Assembly (NCBI RefSeq): GCF_001623875.1
Contig: NZ_LWAE01000001.1
Coordinates: 372,001 to 436,000, forward strand
Length of the DNA stretch: 64,000 bases
Origin: Clostridium magnum DSM 2767
GTDB taxonomy: Bacteria > Bacillota > Clostridia > Clostridiales > Clostridiaceae
Direction: 5' to 3'
How positions within the stretch are numbered: position 1 is the stretch's first letter; the number at the start of each line of letters is the position of its first letter. Made by a program: the position numbers and the translations under genes. The notes beneath the pieces are model-generated. The model searched no databases. It saw nothing but the letters and a program-made list of their open reading frames with translations, and was not told the DNA's origin. Shown one piece after another: positions 33,830-43,063 of this stretch.

Positions 33830-35743
33830 TTAAATAAGACGTTCCCATTCACCATAAAGGGCATCTAAATTATTTTGAGCCTCTAATAATTGTTTGTTTA
33901 TGTTCTCGCTTTTTTTAGCGTCAGAGTAAATCTCTTCTAGACAAAGTTGGTTTTGTAGATCAACTATAAGCTTTTCTAAATTTGAAATTTCACCTTCAAT
34001 ATTTTTTACTTTTAGTTTTTCAGCTTTTTCAGCTTTTTCTAAATCCCTTTTTTTCTTCTTTTCATTTTGTATTTGGGTTTTAGTTTTTCCTATGATTTCT
34101 TCTTCCTCTTGAAATCTTAATGGATTTTTCTTTTTTTCTGAATAATAACTATAGTTTCCTAGGTATTCCTTAACGCCATTTTCAGCTAATTCATATATTT
34201 TGTTAATAACCTTATTTAGAAAGTATCTATCATGGGATATAACAAGCACTGTTCCATCATATCCTAAAATTGCATTTTCTAAAGCTTCACGTGACATTAT
34301 ATCTAAATGATTTGTAGGTTCATCTAGTAGTAGGAAATTAGATTTAGAAAGAATAAGCTTCAAAAGATTAATTCTACATTTCTCGCCTCCACTTAGTAAT
34401 GAAATCTTTTTAAATACGTCATCTCCTGTAAATAAAAAGGACGCTAAAGCATTTCTAATTTCCGTAGTAGTTAATTCAGGGAAGTCATCCCATACTTCAT
34501 CAATTATTGTTTTTTCAAAATTAAGGTTAGATTGTTCTTGATCATAATAACCTATAAAAACATTTTTTCCAAGAACTGAAATACCACTGTCAGGTTCTAG
34601 GTCATTCATTATTATTTTCAATAGAGTTGTTTTGCCTCTGCCATTTTCACCTATTAAGGCTATTTTCTCTTCTCTTTTAATATCAATATTTAAATTGTTG
34701 AATAGAACTTTTTCGCCAAAGGATTTACTTAGGTTTTCAACATGAAGTACATCATTTCCGCTTTTAATTTGTGTTTCAAAAGTAACCTTGCCTAATTTTT
34801 GTTCTTTATCAGGTGCCTTTATTCTATCAATCTTATCTAAAGCCTTTTGTCTGCTCTCAGCAGCCTTTACGCTTTTTTCTCTATTGAAAGATCGATATCT
34901 TTCAATTATATCTTCCTGTCTTTTGATTTCTGATTGCTGAAGATTATATGCCTTTAACTGAACTTCATAATTTTTCTCCTTTAAGTCTAAAAATTTACTA
35001 TAGTTACCATTATACGTGTTAACATGACCATTTATAAGCTCAAGTGTAGTTGAAGTAATTGCATCTAAAAAATATCTATCATGAGATATAATTACAATGG
35101 ACCCTTTATAGGATTTTAGATAGTCCTCAAGCCATTCTATGGCTTCTAAATCTAAGTGATTAGTAGGCTCATCTAATAGAAGAATATCTGGTTTTGTTAA
35201 AAGAAGCTTACAAAGAGCAACTCTGGTTTTCTGACCACCACTTAAAATATCAATTGGCTTAGAGTAATCTTCTTCAGTAAAACCAAGCCCCTTAAGAACT
35301 CTACTTATTTCAGCCTTGTAAGTATAACCACCTCTATTTGTATAAAGCTCAGTACAGGTAGTGTAATCTTTAATTATTTTATTGTGATAATCCTCATTAT
35401 TAGGGTCATAAGGTTCATTCATTAATATTTCTAATTTAGCTAATTTATTTTCTAAGTCTACTAAATCTTGAAAAACAGTTATTAATTCTTCGTATATTGT
35501 ATTTGCCGAATTTAAAGATAAATGTTGAGCTAAGTATCCTATAGATTTATTTTTATCTATATATAAATCTCCACTATCGTATTCCAGCTGGTGGGTAATA
35601 ATCTTAAAAAGAGTAGATTTGCCAGCGCCATTAGGTCCTATTAGTCCTACTTTTTCACCATCATTTATATTAAAAGTTACATTCTCTAATATAACATCTA
35701 TTCCATAGCTTTTTTCAATATCCTTACAACTTAAAATTATCAT
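33830..35743 (-). CDS. ABC-F family ATPase
   Basis: About 637 residues with two ABC domains and no membrane segments. The first has Walker A GPNGAGKST, signature LSGGQKTR and Walker B ILLLDEPTNHLD; the second has GENGRGKTT, LSGGEKCR and LLLDEPTNHLD. The linker between them is charged and helical (SFNREKSVKAAESRQKALDKIDRI). A basic coiled-coil C-terminal extension makes it Uup/YdiF-like. ABC-F proteins act on the ribosome, in translation or antibiotic protection; which one cannot be told. The ATG at 35743 follows AAGGAAGG, whereas the GTG three codons earlier overlaps it. Confidence 0.9.
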   Translation of the reverse strand: MIILSCKDIEKSYGIDVILENVTFNINDGEKVGLIGPNGAGKSTLFKIITHQLEYDSGDLYIDKNKSIGYLAQHLSLNSANTIYEELITVFQDLVDLENKLAKLEILMNEPYDPNNEDYHNKIIKDYTTCTELYTNRGGYTYKAEISRVLKGLGFTEEDYSKPIDILSGGQKTRVALCKLLLTKPDILLLDEPTNHLDLEAIEWLEDYLKSYKGSIVIISHDRYFLDAITSTTLELINGHVNTYNGNYSKFLDLKEKNYEVQLKAYNLQQSEIKRQEDIIERYRSFNREKSVKAAESRQKALDKIDRIKAPDKEQKLGKVTFETQIKSGNDVLHVENLSKSFGEKVLFNNLNIDIKREEKIALIGENGRGKTTLLKIIMNDLEPDSGISVLGKNVFIGYYDQEQSNLNFEKTIIDEVWDDFPELTTTEIRNALASFLFTGDDVFKKISLLSGGEKCRINLLKLILSKSNFLLLDEPTNHLDIMSREALENAILGYDGTVLVISHDRYFLNKVINKIYELAENGVKEYLGNYSYYSEKKKNPLRFQEEEEIIGKTKTQIQNEKKKKRDLEKAEKAEKLKVKNIEGEISNLEKLIVDLQNQLCLEEIYSDAKKSENINKQLLEAQNNLDALYGEWERLI

Positions 35744-35878
35744 AGTATTCACCTTCCTTAATCATTAATATTTTACTATGTATATGGTGTTTTTTGTAGT
35801 ATAATTTATTGTCAAAACAAAAAATTACAAAAATAATAAAAAAATTAAAATACATATAAAAGCATAAAAAATATGTTA

Positions 35879-35908
35879 TTGACATATTATACACTTAAAT
35901 AATACTAT
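35879..35908 (+). promoter_or_regulatory. Probable sigma-A promoter of rex
   Basis: TTGACA (35879-35884), an 18-bp spacer and TACTAT (35903-35908), about 90 bp upstream of the rex start. I see no clear Rex operator here. Confidence 0.55.
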
Positions 35909-35998
35909 AAAAAGTAGGACAAAATTCAGTTAAAGTGATAAAATATAAACAAAGCTATAATATAAACATTATATTAATATATTAATAAGAGGTGCAGT

Positions 35999-36628
35999 AT
36001 GGAAAAGAAAAAGAATATATCAATGGCCGTCATAAAGAGATTACCTAAATATCATAGATATTTAAAAGAATTAATGAAAAATGATGTAGATAGAATATCC
36101 TCAAAGGAATTAAGTGAGAAAATTGGGTTCACGGCATCACAGATAAGACAGGATTTGAATTGTTTTGGGGATTTTGGTCAGCAAGGGTATGGTTATAATG
36201 TAAATGAATTATATAATCAAATCAGCAATATACTAGGACTTACAAAACCATATAAGACAATAATAATAGGCGCAGGTAATATTGGGCAAGCCATTGCGAA
36301 TTACACAGACTTTGAAAAAATTGGGTTCAACTTGGAGGCTATGTTTGATATTAATCCTAAACTCATAGGTATTAGAATAAGAGACATAGAAATAATGGAT
36401 ATAGATTATTTAGGTGACTATTTAAGAGAAAACCAAGTTGATATTGGGGTAATATGTACTCCAAATAATAACGGACAAAAAGTTTGTGACATTTTAGTAA
36501 GAAACGGTGTAAAGGGAATATGGAATTTTGCTCCAGTAGATCTTGTAGTACCAGAAGATGTAAAAGTTGAAAATGTTCATTTAAGTGACAGTTTACTAAC
36601 ACTAACTTGCTTATTAAATGATGACTAA
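35999..36628 (+). CDS. rex: Redox-sensing transcriptional repressor Rex
   Basis: A 209-residue protein of typical length. The N-terminal winged helix (AVIKRLPKYHRYLKELMKN, ISSKELSEKIGFTASQIRQDLNCFGDFG) binds DNA. The Rossmann domain has GAGNIGQAI for NAD(H), and the C-terminal WNFAPVDLVVP segment is conserved. Rex senses the NADH/NAD ratio and represses fermentation genes such as alcohol and butyrate pathway genes when NADH is low. It is monocistronic with its own promoter and terminator. Confidence 0.97.
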   Translation: MEKKKNISMAVIKRLPKYHRYLKELMKNDVDRISSKELSEKIGFTASQIRQDLNCFGDFGQQGYGYNVNELYNQISNILGLTKPYKTIIIGAGNIGQAIANYTDFEKIGFNLEAMFDINPKLIGIRIRDIEIMDIDYLGDYLRENQVDIGVICTPNNNGQKVCDILVRNGVKGIWNFAPVDLVVPEDVKVENVHLSDSLLTLTCLLNDD

Positions 36629-36761
36629 ATAGCAAAATCCTTCATTTGTTTGTAAATTTGTATGTTTATAAATTTTCACCTGTGTTAACTACTTAATGAA
36701 AAGTAAGGCATTATTTTTCAAATTTTGCCTTGAATTTCTACAATGATTAAATATCATTGTG

Positions 36762-36820
36762 AAAAATATATCATTTCAAACGAGAATTATGTTGTTTGGA
36801 ATGATATATTTTTTTATTTT
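36762..36820 (+). terminator. Strong terminator downstream of rex
   Basis: A 20-bp stem (36762-36781 with 36794-36813, one G-U pair) is followed by a long T-rich tract. From here to the nfnA start lies AT-rich promoter DNA without a gene; TATAAT occurs near 36953-36958. Confidence 0.88.
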
Positions 36821-37081
36821 TATTTTTTATTTTCATTCACGTAAACTTTATATTCATTAATTTAAATTGTTTTAATTGCGTGAAATTTGCGGAAATATGT
36901 TAATTCCAGATTTTAAATGTTAATTTAGTATCGAATATTGCGATAGATATGATATAATATTAGCTATATTTAAAATTAATAGACAAATTACAAATTATAA
37001 ACTAACAATTTTTTAAATAGTTTATATATATAAAATAAGTGTGAAAACTAATATGTTAGATGTTATTTGGAGGGGAAAAAA

Positions 37082-37963
37082 TTGTATAAAATAGTTGAGA
37101 AAAAAGAGATAGCACCAAATATTTTTTTGATGGATATAGAGGCTCCAAGAGTTGCTAAATCAGCAAAACCAGGTCAGTTCATTATAATAAGAATAGATGA
37201 GAAGGGTGAAAGAGTCCCTCTTACTATTTGTGATTATGATTTGGAAAAAGGAACTGTAACTATAGTATTCGCAACTATAGGAAGTTCAACTAATAAATTG
37301 GCTACTTACAAAGCAGGAGACTCTGTTGCAGACTTTGTAGGACCTCTTGGACAACCTTCAGAGTTTATACATGAAGACTTAGAAGAACTAAAGAAGCAGA
37401 AAATAGTATTTGTTGCAGGGGGTGTTGGCGCAGCTCCAGTATATCCTCAAGTTAAATGGTTAAGACAAAATGGCGTAGATGTAGATGTTATTGTTGGAGG
37501 AAAGACAAAAGAATTCTTACTTCTTATTGATGAAATGAAGGAATTAGGAGCCAGTGTTTATCCTTGTACAGATGATGGATCAGCTGGCTTCAAGGGATTA
37601 GTAACAAATCAATTAAAAGAACTTATTGATAGTGGAAATAAGTATGATGTTGCAATAGCTATAGGCCCTATGATTATGATGAAATTTGTAGCTAAGCTTA
37701 CAGCGGAATATAACCTAAAAACTATAGTAAGTCTAAATACATTGATGGTAGATGGAACCGGAATGTGTGGAGCTTGTAGAGTTACTGTAGGGGAGGAAAC
37801 TAAATTTGCCTGTGTCGATGGTCCGGAATTTGATGGTCATTTAGTAAATTTCGATGAGGCAATGAGAAGACAAACTCTTTATAAGAGTGAAGAAGGTAGA
37901 AAACTTGTTGCTAAAGAAAAAGCGGAAGGTCATAAATGTAGTTGTATGGGGGGACAAAAGTAA
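37082..37963 (+). CDS. nfnA: NfnA: ferredoxin-NADP+ reductase subunit alpha
   Basis: About 293 residues. An FAD-binding region with VPLTICDYD, an NAD-binding region VFVAGGVGAAPVYPQVKWL, and a C-terminal [2Fe-2S] cysteine cluster (MCGACRVTVGEETKFACVDG) match NfnA. With NfnB it forms the electron-bifurcating transhydrogenase that couples NADH and reduced ferredoxin to make NADPH. The frame opens at a TTG at 37067 lying within the ribosome-binding region, but GGAGGGG (37069-37075) points to TTG 37082, giving the usual N-terminus MYKIVEKKEIAPN. Its stop overlaps nfnB by one base. Confidence 0.93.
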   Translation: MYKIVEKKEIAPNIFLMDIEAPRVAKSAKPGQFIIIRIDEKGERVPLTICDYDLEKGTVTIVFATIGSSTNKLATYKAGDSVADFVGPLGQPSEFIHEDLEELKKQKIVFVAGGVGAAPVYPQVKWLRQNGVDVDVIVGGKTKEFLLLIDEMKELGASVYPCTDDGSAGFKGLVTNQLKELIDSGNKYDVAIAIGPMIMMKFVAKLTAEYNLKTIVSLNTLMVDGTGMCGACRVTVGEETKFACVDGPEFDGHLVNFDEAMRRQTLYKSEEGRKLVAKEKAEGHKCSCMGGQK

Positions 37964-39360
37964 TGGAAACAACAGTAACAAATAGAATGAAACGAATAGC
38001 AATAAAAGAACAGGAACCAGAAGTAAGAGCAACTAATTTTGATGAAGTTTGCTTAGGATATACAGAAGAAGAGGCTATGGCAGAAGCTTCAAGATGTTTA
38101 AATTGCAAAAATCCTAAATGTGTAGGAGATTGTCCTGTAGCTATAAACATACCGGATTTTATAGGTAAAGTTAAAGAGGGAGACTTCGAAGAAGCAGCAA
38201 AAATTATAGCAAAATCCAGTGCATTGCCAGCAGTCTGTGGAAGAGTATGCCCACAGGAAAACCAATGTGAAGGTAAGTGCATATTAGGAATAAAAGGAGA
38301 AGCTGTAGCTATAGGTAAACTAGAAAGATTTGTAGCTGATTGGTCAAGAGAAAATGATATAGATCTATCAGAAAGAAAGCCAAGCAATGGCAAAAAAGTA
38401 GCAGTTATAGGAAGTGGTCCTGCAGGACTTACTTGTGCAGGAGATTTAGCTAAAGAGGGATATGATGTTACTATCTTTGAAGCACTACATGAAGCTGGAG
38501 GAGTTTTAGTTTATGGAATACCAGAATTCAGACTTCCAAAGGATACAGTAGTTAAGCATGAAGTAGAAAATGTTAAAAAGCTTGGAGTTAAGATAGAAAC
38601 TAACGTAATCGTAGGAAGAACTGTTAAGATAGACGAGCTTATAGAAGAAGAAGGCTTTGATGCTGTATTTATAGGTTCTGGTGCTGGACTTCCTAAGTTT
38701 ATGGGAATATCAGGAGAAAACCTAAATGGAGTGTTCTCAGCAAATGAATTCCTTACAAGAAATAATTTAATGAAAGCTTTTAAAGAAGATTTCGATACAC
38801 CAATTAAAGCAGGAAAGAAGGTTGCTGTAGTAGGTGGAGGAAATGTTGCTATGGATGCGGCAAGAACTGCACTTAGACTTGGAGCAGAGGTTCACATAGT
38901 TTACAGAAGATCAGAAGCAGAGCTTCCTGCAAGAGTAGAAGAAGTACATCATGCAAAAGAAGAAGGTGTAATTCTTGATGTACTAACAAACCCAATAGAA
39001 ATTATCGGAGACGAAAAGGGTTGGGTTACAGGAATGAAATGCGTAAGAATGGAACTAGGAGAACCGGATGCATCTGGCAGAAGAAAACCTGTTGTAGTAG
39101 AAGGTTCAGAATTTGTAATGGAAGTAGACACTGTGATAATGTCGCTTGGAACTTCACCAAACCCATTAATCGCATCAACTACTAAAGGATTAGAAATAAA
39201 CAATCGTAAATGTATAGTGGCACAGGAAGAAACAGGTCTTACTTCAAGAGAAAGAGTATATGCTGGAGGAGATGCTGTAACAGGGGCTGCTACAGTTATA
39301 CTAGCTATGGGGGCTGGAAAGAAAGCTGCTGCAGCTATTCATGAATTCTTAAGCAAATAG
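37963..39360 (+). CDS. nfnB: NfnB: electron-bifurcating transhydrogenase subunit beta
   Basis: A 465-residue GltD-like flavoprotein. The N-terminal region has two [4Fe-4S] cysteine sets (CLNCKNPKCVGDCP and CGRVCPQENQCEGKC). An FAD motif, GSGPAGLTCAGDLA, lies near residue 148. A second dinucleotide fold, GGGNVAMDAARTALRLG, lies near residue 290, and YAGGDAVTGAATV is near the end. It carries the bifurcating FAD and the NADPH site. The start ATG overlaps the nfnA stop (TAATG) behind GGGGGG. Glutamate synthase small subunit is excluded by the partner gene and the lack of gltB. Confidence 0.94.
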   Translation: METTVTNRMKRIAIKEQEPEVRATNFDEVCLGYTEEEAMAEASRCLNCKNPKCVGDCPVAINIPDFIGKVKEGDFEEAAKIIAKSSALPAVCGRVCPQENQCEGKCILGIKGEAVAIGKLERFVADWSRENDIDLSERKPSNGKKVAVIGSGPAGLTCAGDLAKEGYDVTIFEALHEAGGVLVYGIPEFRLPKDTVVKHEVENVKKLGVKIETNVIVGRTVKIDELIEEEGFDAVFIGSGAGLPKFMGISGENLNGVFSANEFLTRNNLMKAFKEDFDTPIKAGKKVAVVGGGNVAMDAARTALRLGAEVHIVYRRSEAELPARVEEVHHAKEEGVILDVLTNPIEIIGDEKGWVTGMKCVRMELGEPDASGRRKPVVVEGSEFVMEVDTVIMSLGTSPNPLIASTTKGLEINNRKCIVAQEETGLTSRERVYAGGDAVTGAATVILAMGAGKKAAAAIHEFLSK

Positions 39361-39381
39361 AGACATGCTGTTATAGTCTAA

Positions 39382-39460
39382 AACATAAAGAAAACCTAAG
39401 AAATTGGATAAACTTGATAGAATTCAAGCATATGAAGATTCTTAAGGTTTTCTTTATGTT
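39382..39460 (+). terminator. Terminator of nfnAB
   Basis: Two arms of about 20 bases, beginning AACATAAAGAAAACCT (39382) and ending AAGGTTTTCTTTATGTT (39460), pair with one bulge and enclose a 36-nt loop. The stem is T-rich in its 3' arm. Confidence 0.75.
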
Positions 39461-39480
39461 TATATATTAAATGGATTAGT

Positions 39481-41430
39481 ATGAGGGTGAAAAACGTGAA
39501 AAATTATGTAGATTTTATATCCGATGCTTGGAATGAATTTATTAAAGATGGACGTATAAATCCTGAGGTAAGAAATGAAATTGCAGAGTCTTGGCGAAGA
39601 TGTAAAGGTTATAAAGTTGATCCTATGGATGGAAAAGGAAACTTTAACTATAGAGCTTCGGAAAAACTAAAAATTGAAGAAAATGCACAATTAATTTCGG
39701 TAGCACGTCCTGTAATGGAAAATGTATATAGTATTGTTGAAGGTTCTGGATTTGCTATAATGTTGGCAGATAAAGATGGATATATTATGGACATAATTGG
39801 TGATGATGATATTATGAGGATGGCAGATGAGTTAAATTTCGTAAAAGGACAACTTTGGACGGAAAACATTGTAGGAACTAATGCCATTGGGACGGCGCTA
39901 TTTTTAGATAAGCCTATGCAAACTATAGGAGCAGAGCATTATGGAATAAATCAACATGGATGGACCTGTTCTGCTTCACCTATTCATGATGAAGATGGAA
40001 ATATAATAGGATGTATTAATATGTCTGGAAAGTCTTCCAGTGCGCATTCTCACACACTTGGTATGGTTACCTCTGCTGCTCAGCTAATACAAAAACAAAT
40101 GGCGCTAACTATCTCTAATAAGCTTATGAATATTACTTTTGACTCTATATGTGAGGGTATGATTGTTCTAGATGAGAAACTAAATATTAAAAGGGTAAAT
40201 GATAGAGCAATTGAAATTCTAGAAGTAATGCACAAAGAAATAGTGAAAATGAATATTAAACAGTTAATGAATAATTTTAACTTTAGTGAAATAATAAATG
40301 GGGATAATATATCTTACAACAATATAGAGTGTGATTTTTATATAAACATGAAAAGAGTAAAATGTATAATAAATGCTGTACCAATGAAAGTAACTGATAA
40401 AGTTATAGGGATAGTTATAACCTTTAGAGAGGTACAGGATGTTCATAAACTAGTAAGTAAAGTAATTGGATATAATGCTTCTTATAGGTTTCAGGATATC
40501 ATAACTGAAAATGAAAGAATGAAAGATATAATTAAGTTCGGTAAAAAGATAGCAAAAAGTCATAGTAATGTTCTTATTGAAGGGCAAAGCGGCACAGGTA
40601 AAGAACTTATTGCTCAATCTATACACAATTATAGTAAAAGAAAAGAGGGGCCTTTTGTTGCAGTAAATTGTGCATCTATACCTAGAGAATTAGTAGAAAG
40701 TGAGCTCTTTGGATATGAAAAAGGAGCCTTTACTGGAGCTTCTAAGGAAGGACATCCTGGAAAATTTGAACTTGCAAATGGTGGCACAATATTTCTAGAT
40801 GAGATCGGAGAATTGCCTTTAGATATACAAAGCAAGTTATTAAGAGTATTAGATAATAATAAGATTATAAGAATTGGCGGAACCTATGAAAAACAATTGA
40901 ATATAAGAGTTATATGTGCTACAAATAGAGACTTAAAGGAAGAGATAAAAAGAAAAAATTTTAGGGAAGATCTCTATTATAGACTAAATGTAATGAGCAT
41001 AAAAACCATACCTTTAAATAATAGAAAAGAAGATATAGATGTATTAGTTAAGCATTTCGTAGAAATTTTAAATGCTAAAAGTGGAGAGCAGCATAAGAAA
41101 GTAGGTAAAAACTATTTAGATAAATTAAAGCAATATAATTGGCCGGGAAATGTAAGAGAGCTTAGAAATGTAGTGGAGAGAGATTATTATTTAAGTGATG
41201 AAGATTTTGTTTCCTCATATGATGAAGACACAATGATAACTATTAAGGACAAACTTACAAGTGATGAAAATGAATTAAATATTATTCCGATGCAAAGATT
41301 AGAAAAAGAAACTATTCAAAATGCACTTAAAGCTTGCGAAGGAAATATAATGAAAGTCACAAAATATTTAAATATAAGCAGATCTACCTTATACAGGAAA
41401 ATAAAAAAATATAACATTAACAATAAATAG
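39481..41430 (+). CDS. acoR: Sigma-54-dependent activator, AcoR-like
   Basis: A 649-residue enhancer-binding protein. A GAF-type sensor fills about 60-210, then a PAS-like segment. The AAA+ domain (about 345-575) has Walker A EGQSGTGKE and the sigma-54-contacting GAFTGA loop. The C-terminus is a Fis-type helix-turn-helix (GNIMKVTKYLNISRSTLYRKIKK). It activates sigma-54 promoters; the obvious target is the butanediol dehydrogenase gene just downstream, which has such a promoter and three palindromic sites. Acetoin is the likely inducer by analogy with AcoR. The start could be ATG 39481 or GTG 39496; the GAGGGTG site favours the latter slightly. Confidence 0.9.
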   Translation: MRVKNVKNYVDFISDAWNEFIKDGRINPEVRNEIAESWRRCKGYKVDPMDGKGNFNYRASEKLKIEENAQLISVARPVMENVYSIVEGSGFAIMLADKDGYIMDIIGDDDIMRMADELNFVKGQLWTENIVGTNAIGTALFLDKPMQTIGAEHYGINQHGWTCSASPIHDEDGNIIGCINMSGKSSSAHSHTLGMVTSAAQLIQKQMALTISNKLMNITFDSICEGMIVLDEKLNIKRVNDRAIEILEVMHKEIVKMNIKQLMNNFNFSEIINGDNISYNNIECDFYINMKRVKCIINAVPMKVTDKVIGIVITFREVQDVHKLVSKVIGYNASYRFQDIITENERMKDIIKFGKKIAKSHSNVLIEGQSGTGKELIAQSIHNYSKRKEGPFVAVNCASIPRELVESELFGYEKGAFTGASKEGHPGKFELANGGTIFLDEIGELPLDIQSKLLRVLDNNKIIRIGGTYEKQLNIRVICATNRDLKEEIKRKNFREDLYYRLNVMSIKTIPLNNRKEDIDVLVKHFVEILNAKSGEQHKKVGKNYLDKLKQYNWPGNVRELRNVVERDYYLSDEDFVSSYDEDTMITIKDKLTSDENELNIIPMQRLEKETIQNALKACEGNIMKVTKYLNISRSTLYRKIKKYNINNK

Positions 41431-41438
41431 ATAGAAAT

Positions 41439-41507
41439 GTGTCAAAATGAGAAAGATATTTCTTATTGTGTCAAAATGACACAGTTAAAAGTGTATCATA
41501 TTGACAC
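41439..41507 (+). promoter_or_regulatory. Upstream activator sites for the AcoR-like protein
   Basis: Three related sites: GTGTCAAAATGA (41439-41450, half-conserved), GTGTCAAAATGACAC (41468-41482, perfect dyad) and GTGTATCATATTGACAC (41491-41507). They lie 42-110 bp upstream of the -24/-12 promoter, the usual range for enhancer-binding proteins. They fall in the 3' flank of the activator gene itself. Confidence 0.75.
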
Positions 41508-41516
41508 CTTAGAAAC

Positions 41517-41547
41517 AAAAAGAACCTATTGATAGGTTCTTTTTATT
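41517..41547 (+). terminator. Terminator of the acoR-like gene
   Basis: AAAAAGAACCTAT (41517-41529) and ATAGGTTCTTTTT (41532-41544) with a T-tract. It sits between the activator sites and the sigma-54 promoter, insulating the dehydrogenase gene from read-through. Confidence 0.88.
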
Positions 41548-41548
41548 T

Positions 41549-41564
41549 TGGCATAACACTTGCT
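41549..41564 (+). promoter_or_regulatory. Sigma-54 (-24/-12) promoter of bdh
   Basis: TGGCATAACACTTGCT matches TGGCAC-N5-TTGCW with only one change, and the GG and GC pairs have the required spacing. It ends 52 bp before the bdh start. Confidence 0.85.
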
Positions 41565-41616
41565 AATATATGTATGTGAATAGATTAACAACTATGTTAA
41601 ATTTGGAGGGATAATT

Positions 41617-42690
41617 ATGAAAGCAGCATTATGGTATGGTAAAAATGATGTTAGAGTTGAAGAAATTGAAGAACCAAAGGCAGTAAAGGGCACGGTAAAA
41701 ATTAAAGTTGAATGGTGCGGAATTTGTGGTTCAGATTTACATGAATACTTAGGAGGACCTATATTCATTCCGGTAGGCCAACCTCATCCACTAAGTGGAA
41801 ATACAGCACCTGTAGTTTTAGGGCATGAATTTTCAGGTGAGATAGTTGAAATCGGTGAAGGTGTAACTAAATTTAATGTTGGAGATAGAGTAGCTGTTGA
41901 ACCAATTGTAGCTTGCGGTAAGTGTGCTGCATGTAGAGAAGGAAAGTATAATCTCTGTTCGTCTCTAGGTTTCCATGGACTTTGTGGAAGTGGCGGTGGA
42001 TTTGCAGAATACACTGTGTTCCCGGAAGAATTTGTTCATAAAATTCCAGACAATATGTCCTATGAACAGGCAGCATTAATAGAACCTATGGCAGTAGCAC
42101 TTCATTCAATAAGAATGGCTAATTTTAAAACTGGAGATACAGCCATAGTATTAGGTTCAGGTCCAATAGGTCTTGCAACTATAGAATGCTTAAAAGCAGC
42201 TGGTGCAAAACTTGTAGTAGTTTTACAAAGAAAATCAATAAGACAGGAGTATGCAAAAAAAGCTGGTGCAGACGTAGTACTTGATCCAAATGAGGTTAAC
42301 ATAATTGAAGAAGTTAAAAAGCTTACAGATGGAGTTGGTGTTGATGCAGCATTTGAAACTACAGGCGCTAAAATAGGCTTTAATACTGGGCTTGAGTGTT
42401 TAAAGTTTGAAGGAACTATGGTAGTAACAAGTATTTGGGAAGGGGAAACAAGCTTTAATCCTAATGTTTTAGTATTCACAGAAAAGAAAATAGTTGGAAC
42501 AATAGCTTATAGACATGAGTTCCCGGCAACAATTGCTCAAATGAGTGATGGAAGAATTAAAGCAGAAGGATATATTACAAAAAGAATATCCTTAGATGAT
42601 ATAGTAGAAGAAGGATTCGGTGCTTTAACTGGACCAGAAAAGAAATCACACGTAAAAATACTTGTAACTCCAAATAAATCACTTCTATAA
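41617..42690 (+). CDS. bdh: Zinc-dependent 2,3-butanediol dehydrogenase
   Basis: A 357-residue medium-chain dehydrogenase. Catalytic zinc ligands Cys37 (GICGSD), His70-Glu71 (GHEFSG) and the later IEPMAVALH are present; a structural zinc site is formed by CGKCAACREGKYNLC. The Rossmann motif is GSGPIGLATIE. The GGPIFIP and HPLSG segments are typical of the (R)-2,3-butanediol/acetoin dehydrogenases. It interconverts acetoin and butanediol with NAD(P)H. The sigma-54 promoter and the AcoR-like neighbour support acetoin use. Sorbitol dehydrogenase is a weaker alternative. Confidence 0.9.
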   Translation: MKAALWYGKNDVRVEEIEEPKAVKGTVKIKVEWCGICGSDLHEYLGGPIFIPVGQPHPLSGNTAPVVLGHEFSGEIVEIGEGVTKFNVGDRVAVEPIVACGKCAACREGKYNLCSSLGFHGLCGSGGGFAEYTVFPEEFVHKIPDNMSYEQAALIEPMAVALHSIRMANFKTGDTAIVLGSGPIGLATIECLKAAGAKLVVVLQRKSIRQEYAKKAGADVVLDPNEVNIIEEVKKLTDGVGVDAAFETTGAKIGFNTGLECLKFEGTMVVTSIWEGETSFNPNVLVFTEKKIVGTIAYRHEFPATIAQMSDGRIKAEGYITKRISLDDIVEEGFGALTGPEKKSHVKILVTPNKSLL

Positions 42691-42710
42691 TTATAGATAA
42701 ATTTGTTCAG

Positions 42711-42776
42711 TTGTTGACTTATTCATTATCCAGAAACATTGAGATATAAGGCTTTTGATAAGAGAATAAGTCAACT
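42711..42776 (+). other. Hairpin downstream of bdh
   Basis: GTTGACTTATTC and GAATAAGTCAAC form a 12-bp stem, with a second inner pairing, ATTATC with GATAAG. A short T-rich stretch follows. It may end the bdh transcript, or form an outer part of the large palindrome next to it. Confidence 0.5.
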
Positions 42777-42799
42777 TTTAAGCACATCTATCTATATAG

Positions 42800-43052
42800 G
42801 ACTCCAAGTCGGAACTTTAACTTATACTTCGGAATATGTAACCAAACCTCAGCACTGTTAAAAACTTTTAATCAATCTAAAGTTCGTGTTTCGTAAAATC
42901 TAACAATATTCGACAAACTCGCTTACGCTCAGACAATCGAATATTCTAAGATTTTATGAAACACTTCACTAAGACTGATAAAAAAGTTTTTAAATGTGCT
43001 TCAGTTTTGGTGACATATACCTACGCATAAGTTAAAGTTCAAGTTAGAAGCC
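42800..43052. repeat. Large imperfect palindrome B (~250 bp)
   Basis: Arms of about 115 bp flank a loop with AACTCGCT and CGCTCAGACAAT (about 42915-42936), nearly the loop of palindrome A at 541-786. Paired blocks include AATATTCG with CGAATATT, TAAAATCT with AGATTTTA, AAAAACTTTT with AAAAGTTTTT, and AACTTTAACTTAT with ATAAGTTAAAGTT. The rest of the bdh to 43198 gap holds no gene; a further hairpin near 43064-43122 contains AATAACCTTAATAGGCTA and its complement. Confidence 0.7.
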
Positions 43053-43063
43053 CTATAATCAAA

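Noticed and set aside
36890-37060. Rex operator before nfnAB
   Set aside because: ATGTTAATT-type half sites are present, but no TTGTTAA-N4-TTAACAA-like palindrome could be found.
37841-38393. Minus-strand ORFs of up to 160 codons across the nfnA-nfnB junction
   Set aside because: They lie entirely opposite two well-defined genes and show no motif or initiation signal.
42915-42936. Possible CRISPR-like repeat from the shared loop sequence
   Set aside because: Only two copies exist, 42 kb apart, each at the centre of a palindrome. There are no regularly spaced spacers and no cas genes.
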